NCBI RefSeq assembly: GCF_009766005.1
Contig: NZ_LMUK01000027.1
Location: 212,991 to 276,990 of the forward strand
Source of the DNA: Bradyrhizobium sp. S69
Lineage (GTDB): Bacteria > Pseudomonadota > Alphaproteobacteria > Rhizobiales > Xanthobacteraceae
Direction: 5' to 3'
Length of the DNA stretch: 64,000 nt
The notes below the pieces were generated by a model that had not been told where the DNA came from, did no database searches, and was given only the letters and a program-made list of their open reading frames with translations. Position 1 is the first letter of the stretch, and every line of letters begins with the position of its first letter. Below are positions 17,371 through 25,609 of this stretch, in pieces. The position numbers and the translations under genes were made by a program.

Positions 17371-19014
17371 ATGACCACGCTGCCAACCGCCGTCAACGCC
17401 GCATCCGCCAATCACAACGGCGACCGTCCCGCCAGCCCGGCCGCACCTGAAAGGCCGGCCGCGGCTCCGCAGGCCGTGCCGTTCAAGACCTGGATCGCGG
17501 TGCTCGGCGCGACACTCGGCGCCTTCATGGCGGTGCTCAACATCCAGATCGTCAACGCCTCGCTGGCCGACATCCAGGGCGGGATCGGCGCCGGCATCGA
17601 CGACGGCGGCTGGATTTCGACCTCTTATCTGATCGCCGAGATCATCGTGATTCCCTTGAGCGGCTGGCTCGCGCAGGTGTTCTCGGTCCGGATCTATCTG
17701 CTCACCAACGCCGTGCTGTTTCTGGTGTTTTCGGCGGCCTGCGCGCTGGCGCAGGATCTGTCGCAAATGATCGTGCTGCGCGCGCTGCAGGGCTTTTTCG
17801 GCGGCGTGCTGATCCCGCTGGCCTTTACCCTGATCATCACGCTATTGCCGAAGGCCAAGCAATCCGTTGGCCTGGCGCTGTTCGCGGTGTCGGCCACCTT
17901 CGCGCCCGCGATCGGCCCGACCATCGGCGGCTATCTCACCGAGAACTGGGGCTGGCAGTACATCTTCTATGTCAATCTGGTGCCGGGCGCCCTCATGGTC
18001 GGCATGCTCTGGTTTTCGCTGGAATCCAAGCCGATGAAGCTCGCGCTGCTGCGCGAGGGCGATTGGCCCGGCATCGCCACCATGGCGATCGGCCTTGGCG
18101 CGCTACAGACCGTGCTCGAGGAAGGCAACAAGGACGACTGGTTCGGATCGGACTTCATCGTCCGCCTGTCGGCCATCGCAGCCATCGCCCTGGCGCTGTT
18201 CTTCTGGATCGAACTGACCTGCAAGAAGCCGGTGTTGAATCTGCGGCTGCTCGCCCGGCGCAATTTCGGCTTCGGCGTGCTGGCCAACTTCCTGATGGGC
18301 ACGGCGCTTTACGGTTCGGTGTTCATCCTGCCGCAATATCTGGCGCGCATCCAGGGTTACAATTCCGAGCAGATCGGCATGGTGCTGGCGTGGACCGGCC
18401 TGCCGCAGCTCGTCCTGATCCCGATGGTGCCGCGGCTGATGAAGCGCTTCGATGCACGACTGATCATTGGCGTCGGCTTCGCGCTGTTCGCCGCTTCCAA
18501 CTTCATGAACATCTACATGACGACGGATTACGGCTCTGATCAATTGTTCTGGCCTAACGTGGTTCGCGCGGTCGGTCAGGCGCTGGCGTTCGCGCCGCTC
18601 TCCGCCGTCGCCACCGCCGGCATCGAGGCCGAGAATGCCGGTTCGGCGTCAGGGTTGTTCAACATGATGCGCAATCTCGGCGGCGCGGTCGGCATCGCGA
18701 TGCTGCAGACCTTCCTGACCAAGCGCGAGCAATATCATTCCAACGTGCTGACGCCGTCGGTCTCACTGTTCGAACAGGCGACGCGCGCGCGGATCGATCA
18801 GCTCACGCAATATTTCATCAATCACGGCATCACCGAGCGCGCCGACGCCACGCGCCGCGCGTTCGTCGCCATCGGCGCGGTGGTGCAGAAACAGGCCTTC
18901 ATCCTGGCCTTCAGCGACACCTTCTATCTGATGGGCACAGCACTGCTGGTGGCGCTCGTGGCCGTCCTGTTCCTGCGGAAGGCCGGCCACCTCGACGCCG
19001 GCGGCGCCCATTAA
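17371..19014 (+). CDS. DHA2-family MFS multidrug transporter, EmrB/QacA type
   Basis: A 547-residue inner-membrane drug:H+ antiporter with 14 predicted helices after an unusually long Ala/Pro-rich cytoplasmic N-tail (about residues 1-38). Motifs seen: GATLGAFMAVLNIQIVNASL (helix 1), DDGGWISTSYLIAEIIVIPL (helix 2), and RALQGFFGGVLIPLAF. It works with the EmrA-like adaptor upstream. The start is set by AGAGGAA before ATG. The 208-base gap from emrA is wide for one operon and holds its own operator-like element, so separate transcription is possible. Confidence 0.93.
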   Translation: MTTLPTAVNAASANHNGDRPASPAAPERPAAAPQAVPFKTWIAVLGATLGAFMAVLNIQIVNASLADIQGGIGAGIDDGGWISTSYLIAEIIVIPLSGWLAQVFSVRIYLLTNAVLFLVFSAACALAQDLSQMIVLRALQGFFGGVLIPLAFTLIITLLPKAKQSVGLALFAVSATFAPAIGPTIGGYLTENWGWQYIFYVNLVPGALMVGMLWFSLESKPMKLALLREGDWPGIATMAIGLGALQTVLEEGNKDDWFGSDFIVRLSAIAAIALALFFWIELTCKKPVLNLRLLARRNFGFGVLANFLMGTALYGSVFILPQYLARIQGYNSEQIGMVLAWTGLPQLVLIPMVPRLMKRFDARLIIGVGFALFAASNFMNIYMTTDYGSDQLFWPNVVRAVGQALAFAPLSAVATAGIEAENAGSASGLFNMMRNLGGAVGIAMLQTFLTKREQYHSNVLTPSVSLFEQATRARIDQLTQYFINHGITERADATRRAFVAIGAVVQKQAFILAFSDTFYLMGTALLVALVAVLFLRKAGHLDAGGAH

Positions 19015-19049
19015 GACATCCCCCAAACGACAACCAAAGGAGAATGACC

Positions 19050-19517
19050 ATGAAACCCCGCATGAACTTCTATCAGGCCGCGCCCGATACCATCAAAGCG
19101 CTCAGCGCGCTCGAATCCCAGGTGCAGGCGAGCGGTCTTGAGCAATCCCTGATCGAACTGGTGAAGACCCGCGCGTCACAAATCAACGGTTGTGCCTTTT
19201 GCATCAACATGCACACCCAGGACGCGCGTAAACACGGCGAAACCGAAGCGCGGCTTTATCTGCTGAACGCCTGGCGAGAATCGCCTGGTTATTCCGACCG
19301 CGAGCGCGCCGCCCTGGCCTGGACTGAAGCGGTGACGCTGATTTCGGAAACCCACGCGCCCGACGACGTTTACGAAGCGGTGCGCGCGCAATTCTCCGAA
19401 GCCGAGACGGTCAATTTGACCATGCTGATCGCAACCATCAATGCCTGGAACAGGCTGGCGATCAGCTTTCGCGCGGTGCCGCAGATCAAGGCCAGCGTCA
19501 AGGCCGACGCGGCGTAG
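19050..19517 (+). CDS. Carboxymuconolactone decarboxylase / AhpD-family alkylhydroperoxidase-like protein
   Basis: A 155-residue all-helical protein with the AhpD signature: redox pair CAFC in NGCAFCINMHTQDARKHGE, followed by the conserved downstream His. Such proteins can act as thiol peroxidase partners. The second ATG (19050) is preferred because AAGGAG is seven bases upstream; the ATG at 19044 would be only two bases from it. It lies 35 bases after the emrB-like gene and is probably co-transcribed, adding a stress-detoxification function to the efflux operon. Confidence 0.88.
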   Translation: MKPRMNFYQAAPDTIKALSALESQVQASGLEQSLIELVKTRASQINGCAFCINMHTQDARKHGETEARLYLLNAWRESPGYSDRERAALAWTEAVTLISETHAPDDVYEAVRAQFSEAETVNLTMLIATINAWNRLAISFRAVPQIKASVKADAA

Positions 19518-19555
19518 GCTTTGCGCCGTATTTCCAAATCGTCATGCGCGGGCAG

Positions 19556-19648
19556 ATTGAATCGGTCGCGATTTCCCTTCACCTCTCCCCGGCGGGGAGA
19601 GGTGAAGGAAGCACGCGGATAGCCCGGCTCAATCTAGTCTCATCGCGT
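19556..19648. repeat. Dispersed intergenic repeat, family 1 short copy
   Basis: The first 36 bases match 6948-6983 with few changes. It then has hairpin CACCTCTCCCC-ggc-GGGGAGAGGTG and the tail CCCGGCTCAATCT shared with 13-122. It sits between convergent genes and ends one base before the aminotransferase stop codon. Confidence 0.75.
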
Positions 19649-19649
19649 T

Positions 19650-20507
19650 CTAAACAGCCGTCTTCCTGGCGAAGTCCACATAGATCTCGCGCAGCCGGTC
19701 GGTCATCGCTCCCGGTTTGCCGTTGGCGATCTTCTTGCCGTCGATCGAGACCACCGCCTGCACGAACGAGCTGGCGCTGGTGATGAAGGCTTCCTTGGCC
19801 GCGAGCGCCTCCTCGATGGTGAACGCCCGTTCCTCGACCCGGAGCTGCCGCTCTTCGGCGAGCGCCACCACCGCCTTGCGGGTGCAGCCCGGCAGAATTT
19901 CGCTGCCGTTCTGCCGCGTCACCAGCACATCGTCCTGGGTCAGGATGAACGCCGATGACGAACCGCCTTCGGTGACCTTGCCGTCCTCGATCATCCAGGC
20001 TTCGCCGGCGCCGGCTTCCGCCGCCGCCTGCTTTGCCAGCACCTGCGCCAGCAGCGCCACGCTCTTGATGTCGCGCCGGGTCCATCGGATGTCCGGCACG
20101 GTGATGACGCCGATCCCGGTCTTGGCCGATGGCGCGTTGACGATATCCTTCGCCGAGGTGAACAGGATCAAGGTCGGCTTGACGCCTTTCGGAAACGCAA
20201 AATCCCGGCCGGTGTCGGCCCCGCGCGTCACCTCCAGATAGACCAGGCCGCTCACGAGATTATTGCGCGTGACCAGTTCTTTCTGGATCTCCTCGATCCG
20301 CGCAAGGCTCTCCGGCAGCGCCAGCGAGATTTCGCCGACCGAACGCGCGAGCCGGGCCAGATGCGATGCGTTGTCGATCAATTTACCGTCCAGCACGGCG
20401 GCGACCTCATAGATGCCGTCGGCGAACAGGAAGCCGCGATCGAGCACCGAAACCTTGGCCTCGGAAAGCGGCACAAATGATCCATTGACGTAAGCGATCG
20501 AGTCCAA
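19650..20507 (-). CDS. Class IV aminotransferase, D-amino-acid transaminase-like
   Basis: A 285-residue PLP enzyme of fold type IV. Features: IAYVNGSFVPLSEAKVSVLD and RGFLFADGIYEVAAVL at the N-terminus, the PLP lysine in RRDIKSVALLAQVLAK, and the phosphate-binding segment VTEGGSSSAFIL. Length and the DGIYE motif fit D-alanine/branched-chain transaminases. The best start is TTG at 20507 because AGGAG lies seven bases upstream and homology begins at DSIAYV; the nearest upstream ATG adds 31 unlike residues. A rare start codon may keep expression low. It is followed by a glutamate-type ABC importer in the same direction. Confidence 0.88.
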   Translation of the reverse strand: MDSIAYVNGSFVPLSEAKVSVLDRGFLFADGIYEVAAVLDGKLIDNASHLARLARSVGEISLALPESLARIEEIQKELVTRNNLVSGLVYLEVTRGADTGRDFAFPKGVKPTLILFTSAKDIVNAPSAKTGIGVITVPDIRWTRRDIKSVALLAQVLAKQAAAEAGAGEAWMIEDGKVTEGGSSSAFILTQDDVLVTRQNGSEILPGCTRKAVVALAEERQLRVEERAFTIEEALAAKEAFITSASSFVQAVVSIDGKKIANGKPGAMTDRLREIYVDFARKTAV

Positions 20508-20595
20508 GTGGGTTCTCCTGTCGGGCAGTGAAGGGATGGCGGCTGTTAGTATACAATAATTATTAAGGCTTGATCGAGGAAATTGGATCACTTCC

Positions 20596-20679
20596 GTCAT
20601 TGCGAGGAGCGTAGCGACGAAGCAATCCAGCTTTGCTGTGTGGCGTGGATTGCTTCGTCGCTACGCTCCTCGCAATGAC
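20596..20679. repeat. Hairpin repeat, GTCATTGCGAGGAGC family copy A
   Basis: Arms GTCATTGCGAGGAGCGTAGC and GCTACGCTCCTCGCAATGAC form a perfect 20-base-pair outer stem, continuing into GACGAAGCAATCCA / TGGATTGCTTCGTC. A relative is at 37406-37521. It lies between the ABC ATPase stop and the aminotransferase start, both on the minus strand. Confidence 0.85.
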
Positions 20680-20696
20680 GTTGGGAGCGCCCTGCC

Positions 20697-21428
20697 CTAA
20701 TGCGACAATATCTTCGACAGGAACTTCTGCGCGCGATCGCTGCGGGGGCTACCGAAAAAATCGGTCTTCAGCGCGTCCTCGACGATTTCGCCCTGGTCCA
20801 TGAAGATCACCCGATGAGCCACCTTGCTGGCAAAGCCCATCTCGTGGGTCACGACCATCATGGTCATGCCCTCGCGGGCGAGGTCGACCATCACATCGAG
20901 CACTTCGCTGATCATCTCGGGGTCGAGCGCCGAGGTGGGCTCGTCGAACAGCATCGCGATCGGATCCATCGCCAGCGCCCGCGCGATCGCGACGCGCTGC
21001 TGCTGGCCGCCGGACAATTCGGCCGGGTGCTTGCGGGCGTGATCCTTCAGCCCGACCCGGTCGAGCAATTTCGAGCCCTTTGCCATGGCCTCGTCGCGCG
21101 ACCGCCCCAGCACCTTCTGCTGCGCGAGACAAAGATTGTCGATGATCCGAAGATGCGGGAATAATTCAAAATGCTGGAACACCATGCCGACCCGGGCGCG
21201 CAGCTTCGGCAGATCCGTCCTGGGATCGCTGACGCTGATGCCATCGACCACGATGTGGCCGGCCTGGAACGGCTCCAGCGCATTGACGCACTTGATCAAG
21301 GTCGATTTTCCGGAGCCGGACGGCCCGCAGACCACCACCACCTCGCCCTTGGCAACGCTGGTCGAACAATCCTTCAGCGCCTGGAAGCTCGGCCCATACC
21401 ATTTGTCGACGTGGCTGATCTCGATCAT
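20697..21428 (-). CDS. Amino-acid ABC transporter ATP-binding protein, GlnQ/GltL type
   Basis: A 243-residue ABC ATPase. Walker A is [13 protein letters not shown], signature [15 protein letters not shown], Walker [14 protein letters not shown], and the switch His is in VVTHEMGFA. It energises the polar amino-acid importer formed with the two permeases immediately upstream. The start at 21428 is the Met of [12 protein letters not shown], where homology begins, 10 bases after the permease stop. Gene order (binding protein, two permeases, ATPase) is that of gltIJKL. Confidence 0.95.
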   Translation of the reverse strand: MIEISHVDKWYGPSFQALKDCSTSVAKGEVVVVCGPSGSGKSTLIKCVNALEPFQAGHIVVDGISVSDPRTDLPKLRARVGMVFQHFELFPHLRIIDNLCLAQQKVLGRSRDEAMAKGSKLLDRVGLKDHARKHPAELSGGQQQRVAIARALAMDPIAMLFDEPTSALDPEMISEVLDVMVDLAREGMTMMVVTHEMGFASKVAHRVIFMDQGEIVEDALKTDFFGSPRSDRAQKFLSKILSH

Positions 21429-21438
21429 GACGTTCTCA

Positions 21439-22131
21439 CTACCGGACAATGGCGATGCGCGACTGCAGGCGCCGGACACCGAAGGAGGCAAAACTGGAAA
21501 TCGCGAAATAAACCACGGCCGCGAACAGATACATTTCAACCAGCCGGCCGTCGCGTTGCGCGACCTTGCTGGCCGCGCCCAGGAAGTCCGGGATCGACAC
21601 CACATAGACCAGCGAGGTGTCCTGAAACAACACGATGGTCTGGGTCAGCAGCACCGGCAGCATGTTGCGAAACGCCTGCGGCAGCACGACGTAGCGCATG
21701 GTCTGACTGTAAGTCAGGCCGAGCGCCTGGGCCGCGGCGGGTTGCCCTTTGGAGATCGACTGGATACCCGCACGCATGATCTCGGAAAAATACGCCGCCT
21801 CGAACATCACGAAGGTAACCAGCGAGGAGGCGAACGCGCCGACGTGAATCGGCCGCGACGCTCCGGTCAGCCATTGCCCGACATAGGGCACCAGGAAATA
21901 GAACCAGAAAATCACCAGCACCAGCGGCAGCGATCGTATCAGGTCGACATAGAGGCCGGCGATGTGTCCCATCAGCCTGAACCTCGACAGCCGCATCAAC
22001 GCGATCAGCGTGCCGAACACCAGGCCGCCGAGGCCGGCAAGGCCGGTCAGCATCAACGTGAAGGTCATGCCGTCGAGGAACAGATAGGCCAGTGAGCGGC
22101 GGATCACGTCGAAATCGAAATTGGCGAACAT
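21439..22131 (-). CDS. Amino-acid ABC transporter permease, GltK-like
   Basis: A 230-residue inner-membrane permease of the His/Glu/Gln family with five predicted helices and the EAA loop ([20 protein letters not shown]) that docks the ATPase. It is the partner of the second permease at 22141 (gap nine bases). [21 protein letters not shown] segment is typical of GltK/GlnP proteins. Substrate is inferred from the binding protein of the operon, probably glutamate/aspartate. Confidence 0.93.
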   Translation of the reverse strand: MFANFDFDVIRRSLAYLFLDGMTFTLMLTGLAGLGGLVFGTLIALMRLSRFRLMGHIAGLYVDLIRSLPLVLVIFWFYFLVPYVGQWLTGASRPIHVGAFASSLVTFVMFEAAYFSEIMRAGIQSISKGQPAAAQALGLTYSQTMRYVVLPQAFRNMLPVLLTQTIVLFQDTSLVYVVSIPDFLGAASKVAQRDGRLVEMYLFAAVVYFAISSFASFGVRRLQSRIAIVR

Positions 22132-22140
22132 CGGTGCGGC

Positions 22141-22872
22141 TCACTTCCCGCTGATATAGCCGGGAATCGCCAGGCCGCGCTCGATGAGGCGCATGGCGAT
22201 GACGACCACGACATTGATCATGAGATACAGCAGCGTCGCCGCCGTGAAGGCCTCGAACACCTGGAAAGAAAACTCCTGCATCGAGCGCGCGGCACCGGTC
22301 AACTCGATCAGGCTGATCGTGATCGCCACCGACGTATTCTTGATGGTATTGAGAAATTCCGAGGTCAGCGGCGGCATGATAATTCGAAACGCGATCGGCA
22401 GCAGCACATAACGATAGGTCTGCGCCGTCGTCAGCCCGAGCGCGGTCGCGGCGAGCTTCTGTCCGCGCGGCAGCGATCCGATCCCCGCTCTCAATTGCTC
22501 GGCGACTCGCGCCGACATGAACAACCCGATGCCGATCGCCGCGGTATAGAACGGCCCATTATGAAGCTGTTTGAGCCAGAGTCCCCACGCCGACGGCAGC
22601 AGTTCCGGCAACACGAAGAACCACAGGAACAGTTGCACCAACAGCGGCATGTTGCGGAAGAATTCGACGTAACAGAAACCGATCCAGGAAGCGGTCTTCG
22701 ATGGCAGCGTGCGCAGCACGCCGACAATCGATCCGAACGCCAGCGCGATGATCCAGGCGCAGATCGCGACCTCGATGGTCACAAGCAGGCCCGACAGCAA
22801 CATATCGAGATAGCTGCCGGTCCCGTCAGGGGCCGGCTCCCAGAAGATGCGCCAGTTCCAATGGTAATTCAC
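22141..22872 (-). CDS. Amino-acid ABC transporter permease, GltJ-like
   Basis: A 243-residue permease starting MNYHWNWRIFWEPAPDGTGS, an N-terminus typical of GltJ proteins (a periplasmic tail before helix 1). It has about five helices and an EAA loop (GIGSLPRGQKLAATALGLTT). YVEFFRNMPLLVQLFLWFFV is the conserved family segment. It is the second gene of the operon, 21 bases after the binding-protein gene. Confidence 0.94.
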   Translation of the reverse strand: MNYHWNWRIFWEPAPDGTGSYLDMLLSGLLVTIEVAICAWIIALAFGSIVGVLRTLPSKTASWIGFCYVEFFRNMPLLVQLFLWFFVLPELLPSAWGLWLKQLHNGPFYTAAIGIGLFMSARVAEQLRAGIGSLPRGQKLAATALGLTTAQTYRYVLLPIAFRIIMPPLTSEFLNTIKNTSVAITISLIELTGAARSMQEFSFQVFEAFTAATLLYLMINVVVVIAMRLIERGLAIPGYISGK

Positions 22873-22893
22873 GGAGCCTACATCGCCTTGGCC

Positions 22894-23811
22894 TTACATC
22901 GCCTTGTAGGAGGCCGGATCGGGCGAGTCCGACGGTTTGGCGAATTCGTGCTTGAGCTCCGCGCCGATCGGCGTGTTGAGATTCAACCCCTTCGGCGGAA
23001 TCTTCTGCGTGAACCATTTGTCGTAGAGCTTCTGGCCCTCGCCGCTGGTGTAGAGTGCGGCGGTCGCGCCATCGACGACTTTCTTGAAGGCCGGATCATC
23101 CTTGCGCAGCATGATGCCGTAAGGTTCGGGCGTCGAAAACGCATCCGTCGAGATCACATAGGCATCCGGATCCTTTGATCCCGCCACGAAGCTTGCGAGC
23201 AGAATGTCGTCCATCACATAGGCGACCGCGCGATCGGTCTCGACCATCAGGAACGCCTCGGGATGATCCTTGGCCGTGATGACGTTGATGCCGAGATTGC
23301 GGGCGGCATTGGCTTCGACCAATTGCTTGATATTGGTGGTGCCCCCCGTCGAGACCACCGACTTGCCCTTGAGATCGTCGATCGAGTTGATCTTGCTGGA
23401 TTTCTTGGAAACGTAACGGCTCGCGGTCAGAAAATGGGTGTTGGTGAAGGAGATCTGCTTCTGGCGGTCGGCGTTGTTGGTGGTCGATCCGCATTCGAGA
23501 TCGATGGTGCCGTTGGCGAGCAGCGGAATCCGGGTCGACGACGTCACCGGATTGAGCTTGACTTCGAGCTTGTCGAGCTTGAGCTCGGCCTTCACCGCAT
23601 CGACGATCCTGTAGCAGATGTCCATCGCGAAACCGATCGGCTTCTGGCTGTCATCGAGGTAGGAAAACGGGATGGAAGCGTCACGATAACCAAGGGTGAT
23701 CGCACCGGTTTCCTTGATGTTTTTCAAGGTCCCGGTCAGTTCTTCGGCATTCGCGGCGCCCGCGGAAAACGCGGCGGCCAGCGTCAAGCCAATGATACCC
23801 ACATGTTTCAT
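22894..23811 (-). CDS. Glutamate/aspartate-type ABC transporter substrate-binding protein
   Basis: A 305-residue periplasmic binding protein (SBP_bac_3) with a signal peptide (MKHVGIIGLTLAAAFSAGAA, cleavage near ANA-EE). The ligand-binding N-lobe has GAITLGYRDASIPFSYLDD and the conserved DLECGSTTNNADRQKQISFT segment seen in GltI/DEBP. Acidic-amino-acid specificity is the best match, but related receptors bind other polar amino acids. The start is fixed by AAGGAG before ATG. It is the first gene of the four-gene importer; upstream control was not identified in the 282-base gap to the divergent monooxygenase. Confidence 0.92.
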   Translation of the reverse strand: MKHVGIIGLTLAAAFSAGAANAEELTGTLKNIKETGAITLGYRDASIPFSYLDDSQKPIGFAMDICYRIVDAVKAELKLDKLEVKLNPVTSSTRIPLLANGTIDLECGSTTNNADRQKQISFTNTHFLTASRYVSKKSSKINSIDDLKGKSVVSTGGTTNIKQLVEANAARNLGINVITAKDHPEAFLMVETDRAVAYVMDDILLASFVAGSKDPDAYVISTDAFSTPEPYGIMLRKDDPAFKKVVDGATAALYTSGEGQKLYDKWFTQKIPPKGLNLNTPIGAELKHEFAKPSDSPDPASYKAM

Positions 23812-24093
23812 TCGTATTCTCCTTAGCCCGGGAAAACTAATGCATAGATCGCGCCAGAACGGCACTTACGGGCTCATTCTGGGCCATAAAATCGACCGCT
23901 GACAAGGGAGGGCCCGACGGTTTCGAAGGGTTTCGGTCGCAGCGGGACTAATTGCCTAGAAGATGCCCCTTTGTGTAGAAGATCCGCCTGCCTCAGCGGC
24001 GTGGCCATAAGCCATCGCTTGATGCGACGGGGGCGGAATGTCATGGTCGCTGCGGGGAGATAGCGGGTTTGACACCGCCATGACTGTAGAATC

Positions 24094-25467
24094 ATGAAAA
24101 AAGAAATCCGGTTGAACGCGTTCGCCATGAACTGCGTCGCGCATCAATCGCCCGGGCTATGGACCCATCCGCGCGACCGCACTGCCTGTTATAACCGGCT
24201 GCCGTACTGGCTCGATTTGGCCAGGACGCTTGAGCGCGGGCGGTTCGACGGGCTTTTTCTGGCCGATGTGCTCGGGGTCTATGACGTGTTCGGCGGCAGT
24301 CCGGATGCGGCGCTGCGCAACGCCACGCAGACGCCGGCGAACGAACCGCTGCTGCTGGTCCCGGCGATGGCGGCGGTCACCGAGCATCTCGGCTTTGGCG
24401 TCACCAGCAATCTGTCCTACGAGCCGCCCTATCCGTTCGCGCGGCGGATGTCGACGCTCGACCACCTGACCGAGGGGCGGATCGGCTGGAACGTGGTGAC
24501 CGGCTATCTCGATAGCGCCGCCCGCGGCGCCGGCAAGGACAAGCAGACCGCGCATGACGACCGCTACGATGTCGCCGACGAATATATGGACGTGGTCTAC
24601 AAGCTCTGGGAAGGAAGCTGGGAAGACGACGCGGTGCTGCGCGATCGCGCGCGCAGCCGGTTCGTCGATCCGGCCAAGGTCCATCGCGTCCAGCACCAGG
24701 GCAACAATTACCGGCTCGACGCCATTCATCTCAGCGAGCCGTCGCCACAGCGCACGCCGGTGCTGTATCAGGCCGGCACCTCGCCGCGCGGACGGCAGTT
24801 CGCCGCACAGCATGCCGAATGCGTCTTCATTTCGGGCCCATCCGCCAAGATCATCGCGCCGCGCGTGTCGGCCATTCGCGCGCTCGCTGCGGCTGCCGGG
24901 CGCAACCCCGCCGAAATCCTGATGTTCAGCATGATGACGATCGTTCTCGGGCGCACCGAGGCCGAGGCCAAGGCGAAATACGCCGACTATCGCAGCCACA
25001 TCAATCCCGAGGGCGCACTGACCCTGATGTCCGGCTGGACCGGCGTCGATTTCTCGACCTACGATCTCGATCAAGAGGTTCGCCACGTCGAGAACGATGC
25101 CGGCCGTACCGCGATGGACAACATCACCCGCGCCGATCCCGACCGGATCTGGACCGTGCGCGAAGTCGCCCAGCATGTCGGCATCGGCGGCATCGGGCCG
25201 GTCATCGTCGGCACGCCCGAAAAGGTCGCCGACGACATCGAGGCCTGGTTCGACCAAACCGACGTCGACGGCCTCAACGTTCCGTTCGCGGTCTCGCCCG
25301 GCGATTTCGAGGACATCACCGAGATGCTGGTGCCGGAACTGACCCGGCGCGGGCGCTACAAGCGCGCCTATCGACATGGCACGCTGCGCGAGAAATTATT
25401 CGGCGACGGCCGCGCAAGGTTGGCGGCACCGCATCCGGCGGCACAGTATCGGCCGAAGACGAAATGA
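24094..25467 (+). CDS. LLM-class flavin-dependent monooxygenase, NtaA/SnaA/DszA family
   Basis: A 457-residue FMNH2-dependent monooxygenase of the bacterial luciferase superfamily, large NtaA/SoxA/DszA branch. Diagnostic segments: RDRTACYNRLPYWLDLARTL, FDGLFLADVLGVYDVFGGSP, the FMN-region STLDHLTEGRIGWNVVTGYL, and YQAGTSPRGRQFAAQHAECV. Members oxidise nitrilotriacetate, EDTA, dibenzothiophene or alkyl-sulfur compounds using reduced flavin from a separate reductase. No flavin reductase gene is adjacent. Length is normal. The exact substrate cannot be deduced. Confidence 0.9.
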   Translation: MKKEIRLNAFAMNCVAHQSPGLWTHPRDRTACYNRLPYWLDLARTLERGRFDGLFLADVLGVYDVFGGSPDAALRNATQTPANEPLLLVPAMAAVTEHLGFGVTSNLSYEPPYPFARRMSTLDHLTEGRIGWNVVTGYLDSAARGAGKDKQTAHDDRYDVADEYMDVVYKLWEGSWEDDAVLRDRARSRFVDPAKVHRVQHQGNNYRLDAIHLSEPSPQRTPVLYQAGTSPRGRQFAAQHAECVFISGPSAKIIAPRVSAIRALAAAAGRNPAEILMFSMMTIVLGRTEAEAKAKYADYRSHINPEGALTLMSGWTGVDFSTYDLDQEVRHVENDAGRTAMDNITRADPDRIWTVREVAQHVGIGGIGPVIVGTPEKVADDIEAWFDQTDVDGLNVPFAVSPGDFEDITEMLVPELTRRGRYKRAYRHGTLREKLFGDGRARLAAPHPAAQYRPKTK

Positions 25468-25475
25468 AGGTCTCC

Positions 25476-25600
25476 GTCATTCCGGGACACGCACCTTTGC
25501 GTGGGCCCGGAATCCATAACCCCTGTATCTCAGTTAAGTAACGAACGCTAACACAGGGAGTATCGATTCCGGGCTCGTGCTTCGCACGCCCCGGAATGAC
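25476..25600. repeat. Hairpin repeat, GTCATTCCGGGACACGC family copy A
   Basis: Ends GTCATTCCGGG and CCCCGGAATGAC are inverted, with an inner GGCCCGGAATCCATA block and its partial complement. A longer-armed copy is at 33456-33582. It lies nine bases after the monooxygenase stop and ten before the convergent gene stop. Confidence 0.8.
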
Positions 25601-25609
25601 GGTGGAAGC

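Noticed and set aside
24157..25377. 406-codon antisense frame over the flavin monooxygenase
   Set aside because: Sense frame matches the NtaA/DszA family throughout; antisense frame resembles other GC-bias shadows.
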